A stretch of 64,000 nucleotides of DNA, taken from the NCBI GenBank assembly GCA_964570685.1, contig CAZMZC010000006.1, positions 1-64,000 of the forward strand, given 5' to 3'. The position numbers and the translations under genes were made by a program. Origin of the DNA: UBA1189 sp964570685. GTDB lineage: Bacteria; Bacteroidota; Bacteroidia; Bacteroidales; Bacteroidaceae. This document shows positions 54,801 through 61,546 of the stretch, one piece after another (the first letter of the stretch is position 1; each line of letters begins with the position of its first letter). The notes beneath the pieces are model-generated. The model was given only the letters and a program-made list of their open reading frames with translations. It searched no databases and was not told where the DNA came from.

Positions 54801-55139
54801 GCGTATCCACTCGGCACATTCACGGGCTATGGCACGTTGGGAGAGTTGGTTGCGTAGCTTTATCTCAAACTCGTTGCCGTAAAGACTGCGCTCGCGGGCT
54901 GCTTTGGGGATATAGAACTCGCGCTTCTGCTTGGCTGCCCGCTCCTTGTTGAAGGTGGGTGAGGTGAAGATGAAGCGCAGCTCATCAATCTGCTCCAGCT
55001 CCGTCTTCAGTGCTTCGTAGGCATAGATGGAGAAGCTGGCAGCAGCGATGGCTACCCGAGAGTGGGCAGTGAGTTGTGTGCGCAGGTCATCGATGACCTT
55101 GGCATTGACATTGTCGAACGATTTGGGCAGATGGTCCAC
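51843..55139 (-). CDS. PLD-like/SNF2-type helicase of the defence operon
   Basis: The 1098-residue protein begins with a phospholipase D-like region (residues 20-180); the expected HxK motif appears as FLHVEH with no Lys, so it is probably non-catalytic. A superfamily 2 Snf2-type helicase follows: Walker A ADSVGLGKTFTALSVIKYY, DESH in VVIDESHNFRNGG, SATPVNN, then the second RecA domain with VLIATDCISEGQNLQDCDYLINYD and IQRFGRIDRIGS. The last 150 residues are a separate alpha/beta domain. Such helicases appear in DISARM-like and other defence loci. It is the first gene of the minus-strand run that leads through DUF4391, Mod, MntA and HepT to Res. A structured RNA lies 75 nt upstream. Confidence 0.9.
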   Translation of the reverse strand: MDHLPKSFDNVNAKVIDDLRTQLTAHSRVAIAAASFSIYAYEALKTELEQIDELRFIFTSPTFNKERAAKQKREFYIPKAARERSLYGNEFEIKLRNQLSQRAIARECAEWIRRKAHFKTNVSQGIMNGFLHVEHPAEGYTYMPFNEFTTTELGCERGNNICPGMVRMASPVADQYLRNFNELWADGEKFRDVTDTIVENIETIYKENAPDFLYFVTLYNIFREFLDDLSEDTLPNEATGFKESQIWNKLYNFQKDACLAIINKLEKYNGCILADSVGLGKTFTALSVIKYYENRNKSVLVLCPKKLNDNWITYRSNYLNNPIVADRLRYDVLYHTDLSRNRGVSNGLDLTHINWSTYDLVVIDESHNFRNGGKVTTGENDENPRENRYLQLLNKVIRKGVKTKVLMLSATPVNNRFNDLKNQIALAYEGNSANIDGLLNTSSSIDDIFRQAQTEYNRWSKLPPEERTTKRLLERLSFDFFEVLDSVTIARSRKHIEQYYDTTDIGKFPTRLTPIARRPHLTDLDSAINYNDIYLLLSVLNLAIYTPSDFILPSRLSKYVNIASEEDYSGLTMNGRERGIRKLMSINLLKRLESSVNSFRLSLNRILGFISATVEKINSLNTGHGNARATVDEYDFSAGLDLDEQEDIFIGGKKSQIALEDMDYIAWKKYLDKDIETLNLLLLMLADITPEHDSKLLQLIDDLSHKFNNPINPDNKKVIIFTAFSDTAEYLYDCLAERIKAEHGLDTALVTGDIEARSTMSLPRGEKLDFNKVLTLFSPISKEAHTIYPHLFKESNVSRGPEVSVLIATDCISEGQNLQDCDYLINYDIHWNPVRIIQRFGRIDRIGSRNDVIQLVNYWPDMDLDEYIDLKGRVEARMKVSVMTSTGDDNPISPEEKGDLEYRREQLKRLQSEVVDIEEMNTGISIMDLGLNEFRLDLLAYMQGNPDIEHTPYGLHAVVPASEGCPPGVVYVLKNRNNGVNIDHKNRLHPFYMVYISEEGDVVVNHLQPKELLDRLRYLCKGKDKPDMELCREFNRITRDGKEMQHYSELLGEAINSIINVKEESDIDSFLSGVQGSLFTEEIRGLDDFELICFLVIK

Positions 55140-55213
55140 AGTGTGTTCTCCAAATAGTTTTCCGCTGCTGCCCCGATGCGGAAAGGTTCCTTTTCATGCT
55201 TGCCTACACATAA

Positions 55214-55508
55214 TAAAAAAAGCGGGGCAACTGTACCTGTCACTCGTCCCGCTTTCTGAGGCCGTAGGATTGCCCATCGTAGTAGAACGAGCAACCCAGA
55301 AGCCCACGCCGATATGTACAACACCACAAGCCCCACGTTTGTAGGGGCTTTAGCGGGATTTAACATACCACGCAGACATCCACCGTTGCCTTGTTCCTTG
55401 ACTACGATTGAAATTTTCCTACGATTTCAGAAAGCCAAAGACAAAACGTCAAGTAAACGTCTTTCTCATTATGTCTATCGCCCACCCACGAACCCTGTCG
55501 GCGCGGGC
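55214..55508 (-). ncRNA. Structured non-coding RNA, copy 2
   Basis: On the minus strand a -7 element TAAATTTG (55516-55523) is followed by a 5' hairpin (TATCGCCC...GGGCGATA), the conserved blocks shared with 18664-18995, an extra stem GCCCC/GGGGC, and a terminal stem AAGCGGG/CCCGCTT (55220-55254) with a T7 run. The conserved apical sequence is CGAGTGACAGGTACAG. The identity of the blocks, the variability of the stems and the precise promoter and terminator indicate an independent RNA gene. Confidence 0.65.
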
Positions 55509-55659
55509 GATAGTGCAAATTTAGTGCAAAATTCCGATAAATGAAAGTTTTGTTATTATTATTGTTTTATTTGGGCTTTGAACCAAATATATTTAGGAGC
55601 TAACTTGTTTTTTTATCATTAAACCATACCTTTGCAACAATCAACATAAGGAACAACCT

Positions 55660-55833
55660 ATGGCAGCAACAATTTTCAACCCAACAGCAACATTTGCTCA
55701 GAATGTTTGCATACGTAAGAAAAATAAGACAAGTGGTATTAGACACAAATTGGCTGTTGATGTCACAGCCAAAGACGAGTCCCTATCGTACCGTATGGAC
55801 TACAATACCAAACGGATTCCCTCTAACCACTGA
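55660..55833 (+). CDS. Possible small protein, 57 aa
   Basis: This ORF follows a good promoter (CTTG at 55604-55607, 19-nt spacer, TACCTTTG at 55627-55634) and a purine-rich ribosome-binding region (AAGGAACAA). It begins MAATIFNPTATFAQNVCIRK and has no recognisable domain. It may be the start of a decayed gene, since repeats begin right after it. Confidence 0.4.
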   Translation: MAATIFNPTATFAQNVCIRKKNKTSGIRHKLAVDVTAKDESLSYRMDYNTKRIPSNH

Positions 55834-55974
55834 CCCATACCATGCAATCCAGCCACCCTTTAATATAACGAGTTTTCCGAACAGGCTGTCCGGTTGTCCT
55901 TGCCGGATGTAATGCTCTGATACGCTGCATATAAACAAGGACAACTTGGTTGACCTTGGGGTGTCCTCCATTCG

Positions 55975-56002
55975 CGGGTCGCAGACCCTGATACTACTAC
56001 GG
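55975..56002. repeat. Dispersed hairpin repeat GGGTCGCAGACCC, copy 2
   Basis: This is the second copy of the repeat at 19178-19207. It differs by a few bases and runs directly into a GGTGAGA heptad tract. Confidence 0.6.
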
Positions 56003-56035
56003 TGAGAGGTGAGTGGTGAGAGGTGAGCGGACAAT
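56001..56035. repeat. Heptanucleotide tract GGTGAGA
   Basis: GGTGAGA, GGTGAGT, GGTGAGA, GGTGAGC, GGACAAT. It shares its last word with the tract at 22471. Confidence 0.7.
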
Positions 56036-56128
56036 ACAAACAATCGCAAACCAGACAGACTTCCTATTATCTTGAAACGCCTGCCCGATTTTTCTTTTCT
56101 CTCAATCCTCTAAATCCCGAGGAGACTT

Positions 56129-56311
56129 AGAAGCCGTTTGGATTTTATCGCTAATATGTATCTGAAGAACTTTTCAGTTTATCTGAGGTTCTTTTTGGCA
56201 TCTTTGCCCCCTCGACTCTCGCGAATAGACCACTATTCGCTTCGCCCCGAGGAGGTAAATCTATCCAAAAAAACTCTCAGCTAAACTTGAAATAAAATCC
56301 AAACAGCTTCT
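56129..56311 (+). repeat. 183-bp structured intergenic element, copy 2
   Basis: The ends are 20-bp inverted repeats with one mismatch (AGAAGCCGTTTGGATTTTAT at the left). The inner part matches copy 1 (7504-7688) including TTTTTGGCATCTTTGCCC and a hairpin GCGAATAG/CTATTCGC that replaces A-T pairs of copy 1 by G-C pairs. Confidence 0.75.
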
Positions 56312-56321
56312 TAAAAAAAGT

Positions 56322-56403
56322 AAATCATAAGCACTGAATAGTAAATCAAAGCTTATGATTTATTATTCACAAGCTTTGAATATTAAATCAGTGCTTATGA
56401 TTT
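56322..56403. repeat. 82-bp imperfect palindrome with AAATCATAAGC arms
   Basis: AAATCATAAGCACTGA (56322-56337) pairs perfectly with 56388-56403. Inside, a second related pair (CAAAGCTT / AAGCTTTG) continues the stem. The word occurs four times in alternating orientation. Confidence 0.65.
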
Positions 56404-56782
56404 GAAAATCGGCTTGTAGAAACGGGAAAATAGGAAATGCACTCCCAGAAAAGAGCAAGTGCATTCCCAACTTGTCTTAACGAGGAGGGGATATTAGAGC
56501 ACACCGACAGCCAAGGGCAGCTGGGGACAACCTCGGGACAGCTGGGGCTGTCCTTGCCTATTAATTCAGAATCAACAAGTTGTCCGCAACAAGGACAACC
56601 GGACAGCCTGTTGGGGGGGATCGTTTATTCGTATATCCAACGTAAGTTCAATATAACATTGAGAGCGAGAAGCTGTAACTTACCCCCAAATCATGATAAT
56701 GAAAACATTTTTAACATCGAAGCATTTGAAGGTAAGGGAAAAAAGCTTATCTTTGTGCGAGTATTATATAAATTTGGTGATT

Positions 56783-56989
56783 ATGCAGACAAGTGGAATA
56801 TCAGAGAGTGTAACGATCTTGTTGCCACAAGACGATGTGAGTCTGTTGAGAAATCTGTCAAAAAAAATGGGATGGACCATACAGCGTAAGCGCAAGAGCG
56901 GTATTGAAAAGGGATTGGAGGATATACGCAAAGGCAATGTACACCACGCTAAGAACTCGGAAGACCTCATCAAGCAGATTTTAGGCTGA
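56783..56989 (+). CDS. Antitoxin of a YafQ-type module
   Basis: The start at 56783 (MQTSGISESVTILLPQDD) follows a TATCTTTG -7 element at 56748-56755. The 68-residue protein has a ribbon-helix-like N-terminal half and a charged C-terminal half (IEKGLEDIRKGNVHHAKNSEDLIKQIL) typical of antitoxins that precede YafQ/RelE toxins in Bacteroidetes. The toxin starts 2 nt after its stop. It likely represses its own promoter. Confidence 0.8.
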   Translation: MQTSGISESVTILLPQDDVSLLRNLSKKMGWTIQRKRKSGIEKGLEDIRKGNVHHAKNSEDLIKQILG

Positions 56990-56991
56990 GT

Positions 56992-57264
56992 ATGTACGAG
57001 ATAATCTACACCGGACAGTTTCGCAAGTCGTTGAAACTTTGCGCTCGTCGTGGACTCAACATTCAAGACTTTGTGACTGTGCTGGACATATTACAAGAGA
57101 CAGGCACGTTGCCGGAACAATATCGTCCACACAAGTTGCATGGCAATTATAAAGGCTGTTGGGAGTGCCATATCAATCCCGACTGGTTGCTGATTTGGGA
57201 GCAAGATGACCAGCAATTACGTTTGATACTTGTAGATACGGGTACACACTCCGATTTGTTTTGA
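56992..57264 (+). CDS. YafQ-family mRNA interferase toxin
   Basis: The 90-residue protein shows the YafQ pattern: FRKSLKLCARRGLN at the N-terminus, PHKLHGNYKGCWECHI with the catalytic-region His, PDWLLIWEQDD and a C-terminal LILVDTGTHSDLF. YafQ toxins cleave mRNA on the ribosome. The length is complete. It pairs with the gene at 56783. Confidence 0.92.
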   Translation: MYEIIYTGQFRKSLKLCARRGLNIQDFVTVLDILQETGTLPEQYRPHKLHGNYKGCWECHINPDWLLIWEQDDQQLRLILVDTGTHSDLF

Positions 57265-57294
57265 GGACGGTGGCTCGGAAAAAATCAAGTTTTA

Positions 57295-57498
57295 CTTGTT
57301 TTTTCGCTCGCCTTGCACTAATTTTAGTCAACGTGTGCGCAGACAGAAGATAGGCTGCGCCTCAGAAATATTCAAATAAATTTGATATTTCGTTCGGCTT
57401 GCACTATCTTTAGTTTGCGCTGCGCACAACAGAAATTAGGCTGCGGCTCGGAAAATCGCAAATAAATTTGCATTTTCGCTCGCCTTGCACTAATTTTG
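57295..57498 (+). promoter_or_regulatory. Tandem triplicated promoter (86-bp period)
   Basis: Three promoter copies with 20-nt conserved spacers have TTGCAC cores at 57313, 57399 and 57485, an exact 86-bp spacing. The -7 elements read TAATTTTA, TATCTTTA and TAATTTTG, so only the last (57491-57498) keeps the consensus G. The units also share a GGCTGCG.CTC.GAAA segment. The last copy would give a nearly leaderless mRNA for the gene at 57507. Confidence 0.75.
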
Positions 57499-57506
57499 TA
57501 CCAAGA

Positions 57507-58613
57507 ATGAGAAATCTAGCTCGACATATTGAATTATTGTTGCGTGACAACGATTGTGTGATACTACCAGGATTCGGTGGCTTCATCGCACAGGCAGTGC
57601 CTGCTTACTACATGAGCGAGGAGGCATTGTATTATCCGCCATCACGCAACATCAGCTTCAATGCCGCCATCACGATGAACGACGGATTGCTGGCACAAAG
57701 CTACATGAAGAGCTACCAGGTAGACTATGCGCGTGCAAACTATATGGTGGACATTGCCATAGAGAAGCTGCGCGATGCACTGGACGAAGAGGGCACAGTG
57801 ACGCTGCCACATATAGGGACAATAAAGCAAGACGTATACCAGTCTATACAGTTCGTTCCTGAAGAGGCTGGCATCAGTTCGCCCCATCACTTCGGATTGG
57901 GCTCGTTCCTTATCAAAGAGCTGCACCTGCTGCACGAGACCACCGAGGCACCCAAACAAACTCAACCCATCATCACACATACGGCAAAGACAATCGATGT
58001 ACATATCAACAAGAGCGTGCTTCGCCAAGTGATGTCGACAGCAGCCATACTGCTACTGTTGCTGATGGTTTCGCTGCCCATAGGCAACCACAAGCCTACG
58101 GACATAGCTTCCTTGCATCTGACCGACGTAATAGCCACACCTGCAATCAAGCAACAAGCGCCTGCCGTCATAGAGGCGACAGCTATAGAGAGTGTGCCTG
58201 CTGAGGAAATCGCCCCTGCTGATTCTACGGAATCACCCCACTCCATCGTGCCGGCAGATGTGCCCGCCGTTGAGAGTGCGGCCAAGGAGACAACAACCGC
58301 AGAAGCAATCACCGAAGAAGCCATACAACCTGCAGAAGCAGCCGTAGAGACGCCTCAAGCCATCGCAGAGGCCCTACCCCAAAAGGTGTATCATGTCATT
58401 GTTGCCAGCCTGCCCAACCATCGCGGCGCCGAGGAGACACTGAACCAGTACATCAGCAAGGGATACCCCAATGCATCATTGGTAGAACGTGACAACCGCA
58501 TCCGCATATCGCTGGTACAATTCACCGATAAGGACGAAGCCAACAACTACCTCAAGGAGCTACGCCAGATAGATGCATTCCAGAATGCTTGGTTACTCGC
58601 TGTACGCAATTAA
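57507..58613 (+). CDS. HU-CCDC81 and SPOR domain cell-division-associated protein
   Basis: The start at 57507 (MRNLARHIELLLRDNDCVILPGFGGF) is the family N-terminus; the upstream frame lies in the promoter. The 368 residues contain an HU-like CCDC81 domain (residues 1-125; the region PGFGGFIAQ and LPHIGTI), a transmembrane helix (about 182-202), an acidic Ala/Glu-rich linker, and a C-terminal SPOR domain (about 290-368; KVYHVIVASLPNHRGAEETLNQY). SPOR domains bind denuded septal peptidoglycan. It is expressed with the downstream FHA gene (23-nt gap). Confidence 0.9.
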   Translation: MRNLARHIELLLRDNDCVILPGFGGFIAQAVPAYYMSEEALYYPPSRNISFNAAITMNDGLLAQSYMKSYQVDYARANYMVDIAIEKLRDALDEEGTVTLPHIGTIKQDVYQSIQFVPEEAGISSPHHFGLGSFLIKELHLLHETTEAPKQTQPIITHTAKTIDVHINKSVLRQVMSTAAILLLLLMVSLPIGNHKPTDIASLHLTDVIATPAIKQQAPAVIEATAIESVPAEEIAPADSTESPHSIVPADVPAVESAAKETTTAEAITEEAIQPAEAAVETPQAIAEALPQKVYHVIVASLPNHRGAEETLNQYISKGYPNASLVERDNRIRISLVQFTDKDEANNYLKELRQIDAFQNAWLLAVRN

Positions 58614-58636
58614 GAATATTCCAAGAATATACTTCT

Positions 58637-59173
58637 ATGAAGAGAGTCCGTTGCCCCAAGTGCGACCATTTCATCCAGTTTGACGAGACCAAATATACTG
58701 ACGGACAGTCACTCGTGTTCGTATGTGACAACTGCCAGAAACAGTTCGGCATACGTATAGGTGTGAGCAAACTGCGTGCCCTGCAGAAAGAGGAGTCCAA
58801 GGCCAATGCCCTATCAGAAGAGCAGCAGGCCGATAGCGTAGGCACCATCGTTGCGGTAGAGAACGTCTTCGGCTTTCGTCAAGAGCATCCGCTCCACTTA
58901 GGCGACAATATCATAGGACGCCGCAACAAAGGCGACGAAGTGGATATCCCCATAGAGACCAACGACCCCAGCATGGACCGCCGGCACTGTATCATCAATG
59001 TGAAACGCAGCAAAGGAAACGGTTATATATATACTATACGTGACAACGACAGTATCACCGGCACCTTTGTGATGAACGAAATACTTGGGGCAAAAGACCG
59101 CCTACGCATTGAGGATGGGGCCATCATCACGCTTGGTGCCACCACTCTCATACTTCACGACGTCAAAGAATAA
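58637..59173 (+). CDS. Zinc-ribbon and FHA domain protein
   Basis: The start at 58637 (MKRVRCPKCDHFIQFDE) is chosen because it begins the zinc ribbon. The 178 residues contain a CPKC...CDNC ribbon (residues 1-40) and an FHA phosphothreonine-binding domain (about 85-175) with GRRNKGDEVDIPI, SMDRRHC and GTFVMNE. It is probably a signalling adaptor coupled to the SPOR protein. It converges with ftcD with 2 nt between the stop codons. Confidence 0.88.
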   Translation: MKRVRCPKCDHFIQFDETKYTDGQSLVFVCDNCQKQFGIRIGVSKLRALQKEESKANALSEEQQADSVGTIVAVENVFGFRQEHPLHLGDNIIGRRNKGDEVDIPIETNDPSMDRRHCIINVKRSKGNGYIYTIRDNDSITGTFVMNEILGAKDRLRIEDGAIITLGATTLILHDVKE

Positions 59174-59175
59174 CA

Positions 59176-60219
59176 TTATACCACCAACACCTTTGACTCC
59201 ACATCGAAGGGGCAGAGGTCATCCATACGCATGGCACGAACAGCCATTCGCATCAGGTCTTGTGCATCAGTACAGGGCACCGATTCTTTGCTGGCAAAGT
59301 AACGCCCGGCATCAAGCATGCATTGCTCGGGAATCAGGCCAATCAGCTCGGTACCTGTCACCTCGCAGCCCAATTCATGAGCCACCATACACACCGTTTC
59401 ATACGCCTTATGTATAGGACAAAGCGTGATGTCATTGATATTCATCGACACTTGCGCACAGCCATACTCCTCAATGTACCAGCCTATAGCCTTGCATCCA
59501 CGAAGCAGCCCCGGGCGACGCACCACCCTACCCTCGGCATCATGTAGGGCATTGCCCTCAGCATCGCGCTGCACCTCACCACTGGCCCGCACACGAGCTG
59601 CAATGGCCGAGGCAACCTCGCGCGACGAGGTATTGAGGTTAAAGTTTACGGCAATCAGGAAGTTACGCGCTCCCACGACTGTTGCTCCCGAGCGTGCGGC
59701 CTGCTCCGTATATTCTCCGCCACCAAAATCGGGACGCATCACCGGGTCGCCCATCTTCTCGCGCAAGCCCTCATACTCTCCACGACGGCAATCGGCCAGA
59801 TTGGCATGCTCGGCACAGAAGGCTGCAGCCTCGTAGCAATAGGTAGGGATACCAAGTTCTTTATATATACGCTCGGCAAGCTGGCGAGCCAGCTCGGCAC
59901 ACTCGGCCAGCGTAATATTCTTGAGCGGGATGAGCGGCAACACGTCGGTAGCTCCTATACGAGGATGCTCGCCGTGGTGGCGACGCATATCAATGAGCTC
60001 AGCAGCACGTTTCACCATACGGAAAGCAGCCTCTACCACTTTGTGCGCTTCGCCAACAAACGTTATCACCGTACGGTTGGCAGCCTCGCCACGATCTATA
60101 TGCAATACGCGAACGCCATCGACCGAGCGTATAGCATCGGCGATGGCGTTGATGGTTTCGATATTGCGTCCCTCACTAAAGTTGGGCACGCACTCTATGA
60201 ATGCTTCGTTAGAAATCAT
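59176..60219 (-). CDS. ftcD: Glutamate formimidoyltransferase
   Basis: The 347-residue protein has the formiminotransferase N- and C-terminal subdomains: IECVPNFSEGRN, MRRHHGEHPRIGATDVLPLIP with the catalytic His, and NLNTSSREVASAIAARVR. It transfers the formimino group of formiminoglutamate to tetrahydrofolate in histidine degradation. No cyclodeaminase domain or hut genes are next to it. It overlaps the outer-membrane protein gene by 11 nt. Confidence 0.94.
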   Translation of the reverse strand: MISNEAFIECVPNFSEGRNIETINAIADAIRSVDGVRVLHIDRGEAANRTVITFVGEAHKVVEAAFRMVKRAAELIDMRRHHGEHPRIGATDVLPLIPLKNITLAECAELARQLAERIYKELGIPTYCYEAAAFCAEHANLADCRRGEYEGLREKMGDPVMRPDFGGGEYTEQAARSGATVVGARNFLIAVNFNLNTSSREVASAIAARVRASGEVQRDAEGNALHDAEGRVVRRPGLLRGCKAIGWYIEEYGCAQVSMNINDITLCPIHKAYETVCMVAHELGCEVTGTELIGLIPEQCMLDAGRYFASKESVPCTDAQDLMRMAVRAMRMDDLCPFDVESKVLVV

Positions 60220-61474
60220 ACTTCACCATTACACATACACGGTTGTTGGCTACCCAATGGGTGTTGACTATTGTGCCATCGGTCAGCTTGTAGTCTAATG
60301 TCGATTTCTTGTATTCGCCATACGCCGTAGCGGTGTGTTCATACTCGAGGCCAATCTGCATATTCTGCACCTTGTAGGTCACGATGGGCGAGAAGCGGTA
60401 GGCTTGGTCCATACCGGTATTGTTGCGCACTACGGGAGTCAACTCGTAGTGGTGGTTGGCTGTACCGAAGTTTTTCATCCAACCAGCAAAGAATCCATAG
60501 CGTAGTTTCTTGCCATACATCATGGTAATCCATGCCGAGCCGAGTTGCATGGGTTCGTATACGTAGGCATGATTAGACTTACGCATTCCTACGACACCAA
60601 ATCCCGTGGGCTGCTGCATGTGCGAGGTATTTTGTCCATATACAGCCTTAGCACGAACGGTGAGGTCATCCACCTTGAGCGAACCGAATACCATGGCCGA
60701 GTAGCTGGTGAGTCGCTCATTGACGCGTATGATTGATTCAGGCTTTTCTTCGTCTAGCAGTGCTGTCACACGCGGAGCTATTGTAGATGCATTTACACCA
60801 AAGCCACCCGAGAGATACTTATTCTTTGCCGTCATCCCTACAAAGAGTTCAGGCACGAGTGCATTGCGCGAATACACATTGGAGGTCTTCCCATCGAGTC
60901 CTACCGAGCCGTATTGGAATTGATAGAGGGCGGCGGCAGTAAAGGTCAGCGAGGTTATGGGAGAATAGTTGTAGCGCACCTGCGGCGAACGGTTGAAGGG
61001 ATTGAACGGCGCTCCTGTGGCGAGGCTGAACACCTCGGGCATCAGGTCGCCCGCCATCGGATGCCATGCTTGACCAACGAGCAGGTCCGACTTCTCCCAA
61101 GCCAATTTAGTATATGCCTGACGGATACGGAGATTGAAAGCTGTACCCGACGAAGCACCGCAGAAGTCCGACTCAAACTTGGCCGAGGACTTTGCGCCCC
61201 AGATCTCGGGTCCCGTGACATTCATGCCAAAACGCGTAGTGATAGACAGGAAGCGCACCGAAGGGATAGCATTCAAGTCCTCTCCATTGGCATTCAGTTT
61301 CTGGTCATTGGGGAGCATATTGAACAGTCCCTCGTTCGACTGAACACAACTGCGCGAATCATAAGTGAAGTAGTTGCGCACAAAACCATACACCTCGGCC
61401 TTCACCGCCCTGTCTTGCGCAGAAGCAGCCAAGCCGCCCAACGCAAACAAACTGACAATCAATATCTTCTTCAT
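60209..61474 (-). CDS. Outer-membrane beta-barrel (porin-like) protein
   Basis: The 421-residue protein has a signal peptide (residues 1-19, ASA-Q) and an entirely beta-patterned mature part (VYGFVRNYFTYDSRS..., repeated alternating strands), ending in ...RVCVMVKYDF with a terminal Phe, the hallmark of barrel proteins recognised by BamA. It resembles DcaP or porin-type proteins of Bacteroidetes. Substrate unknown. It overlaps ftcD by 11 nt, so the two are probably co-transcribed. Confidence 0.88.
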   Translation of the reverse strand: MKKILIVSLFALGGLAASAQDRAVKAEVYGFVRNYFTYDSRSCVQSNEGLFNMLPNDQKLNANGEDLNAIPSVRFLSITTRFGMNVTGPEIWGAKSSAKFESDFCGASSGTAFNLRIRQAYTKLAWEKSDLLVGQAWHPMAGDLMPEVFSLATGAPFNPFNRSPQVRYNYSPITSLTFTAAALYQFQYGSVGLDGKTSNVYSRNALVPELFVGMTAKNKYLSGGFGVNASTIAPRVTALLDEEKPESIIRVNERLTSYSAMVFGSLKVDDLTVRAKAVYGQNTSHMQQPTGFGVVGMRKSNHAYVYEPMQLGSAWITMMYGKKLRYGFFAGWMKNFGTANHHYELTPVVRNNTGMDQAYRFSPIVTYKVQNMQIGLEYEHTATAYGEYKKSTLDYKLTDGTIVNTHWVANNRVCVMVKYDF

Positions 61475-61546
61475 ACCTTACATTTAAGTATAGGCAAAAT
61501 TACAAAATACTATTCAAAAAGCCTATAAAAGATGTAAAATAAAACA

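Larger units (their letters stand above)
55834..56782. other. Repeat nest without genes
   Basis: A perfect 23-bp inverted repeat (55879-55901 and 56590-56612; core GGACAACCGGACAGCC) encloses the GGGTCGCAGACCC repeat (55975), a heptad tract (56001), the 183-bp structured element (56129) and an 82-bp hairpin (56322). No credible ORF is present. The GGACAGCC motif also occurs at 20041. Confidence 0.65.

Noticed and set aside
45109..55139. Complete DISARM or BREX system
   Set aside because: Hallmark genes such as drmA/drmB or pglZ/brxC are absent; Mod and Res motifs fit type III restriction.
56437..56889. 150-aa plus-strand ORF
   Set aside because: It runs through repeats and overlaps the antitoxin gene in another frame.
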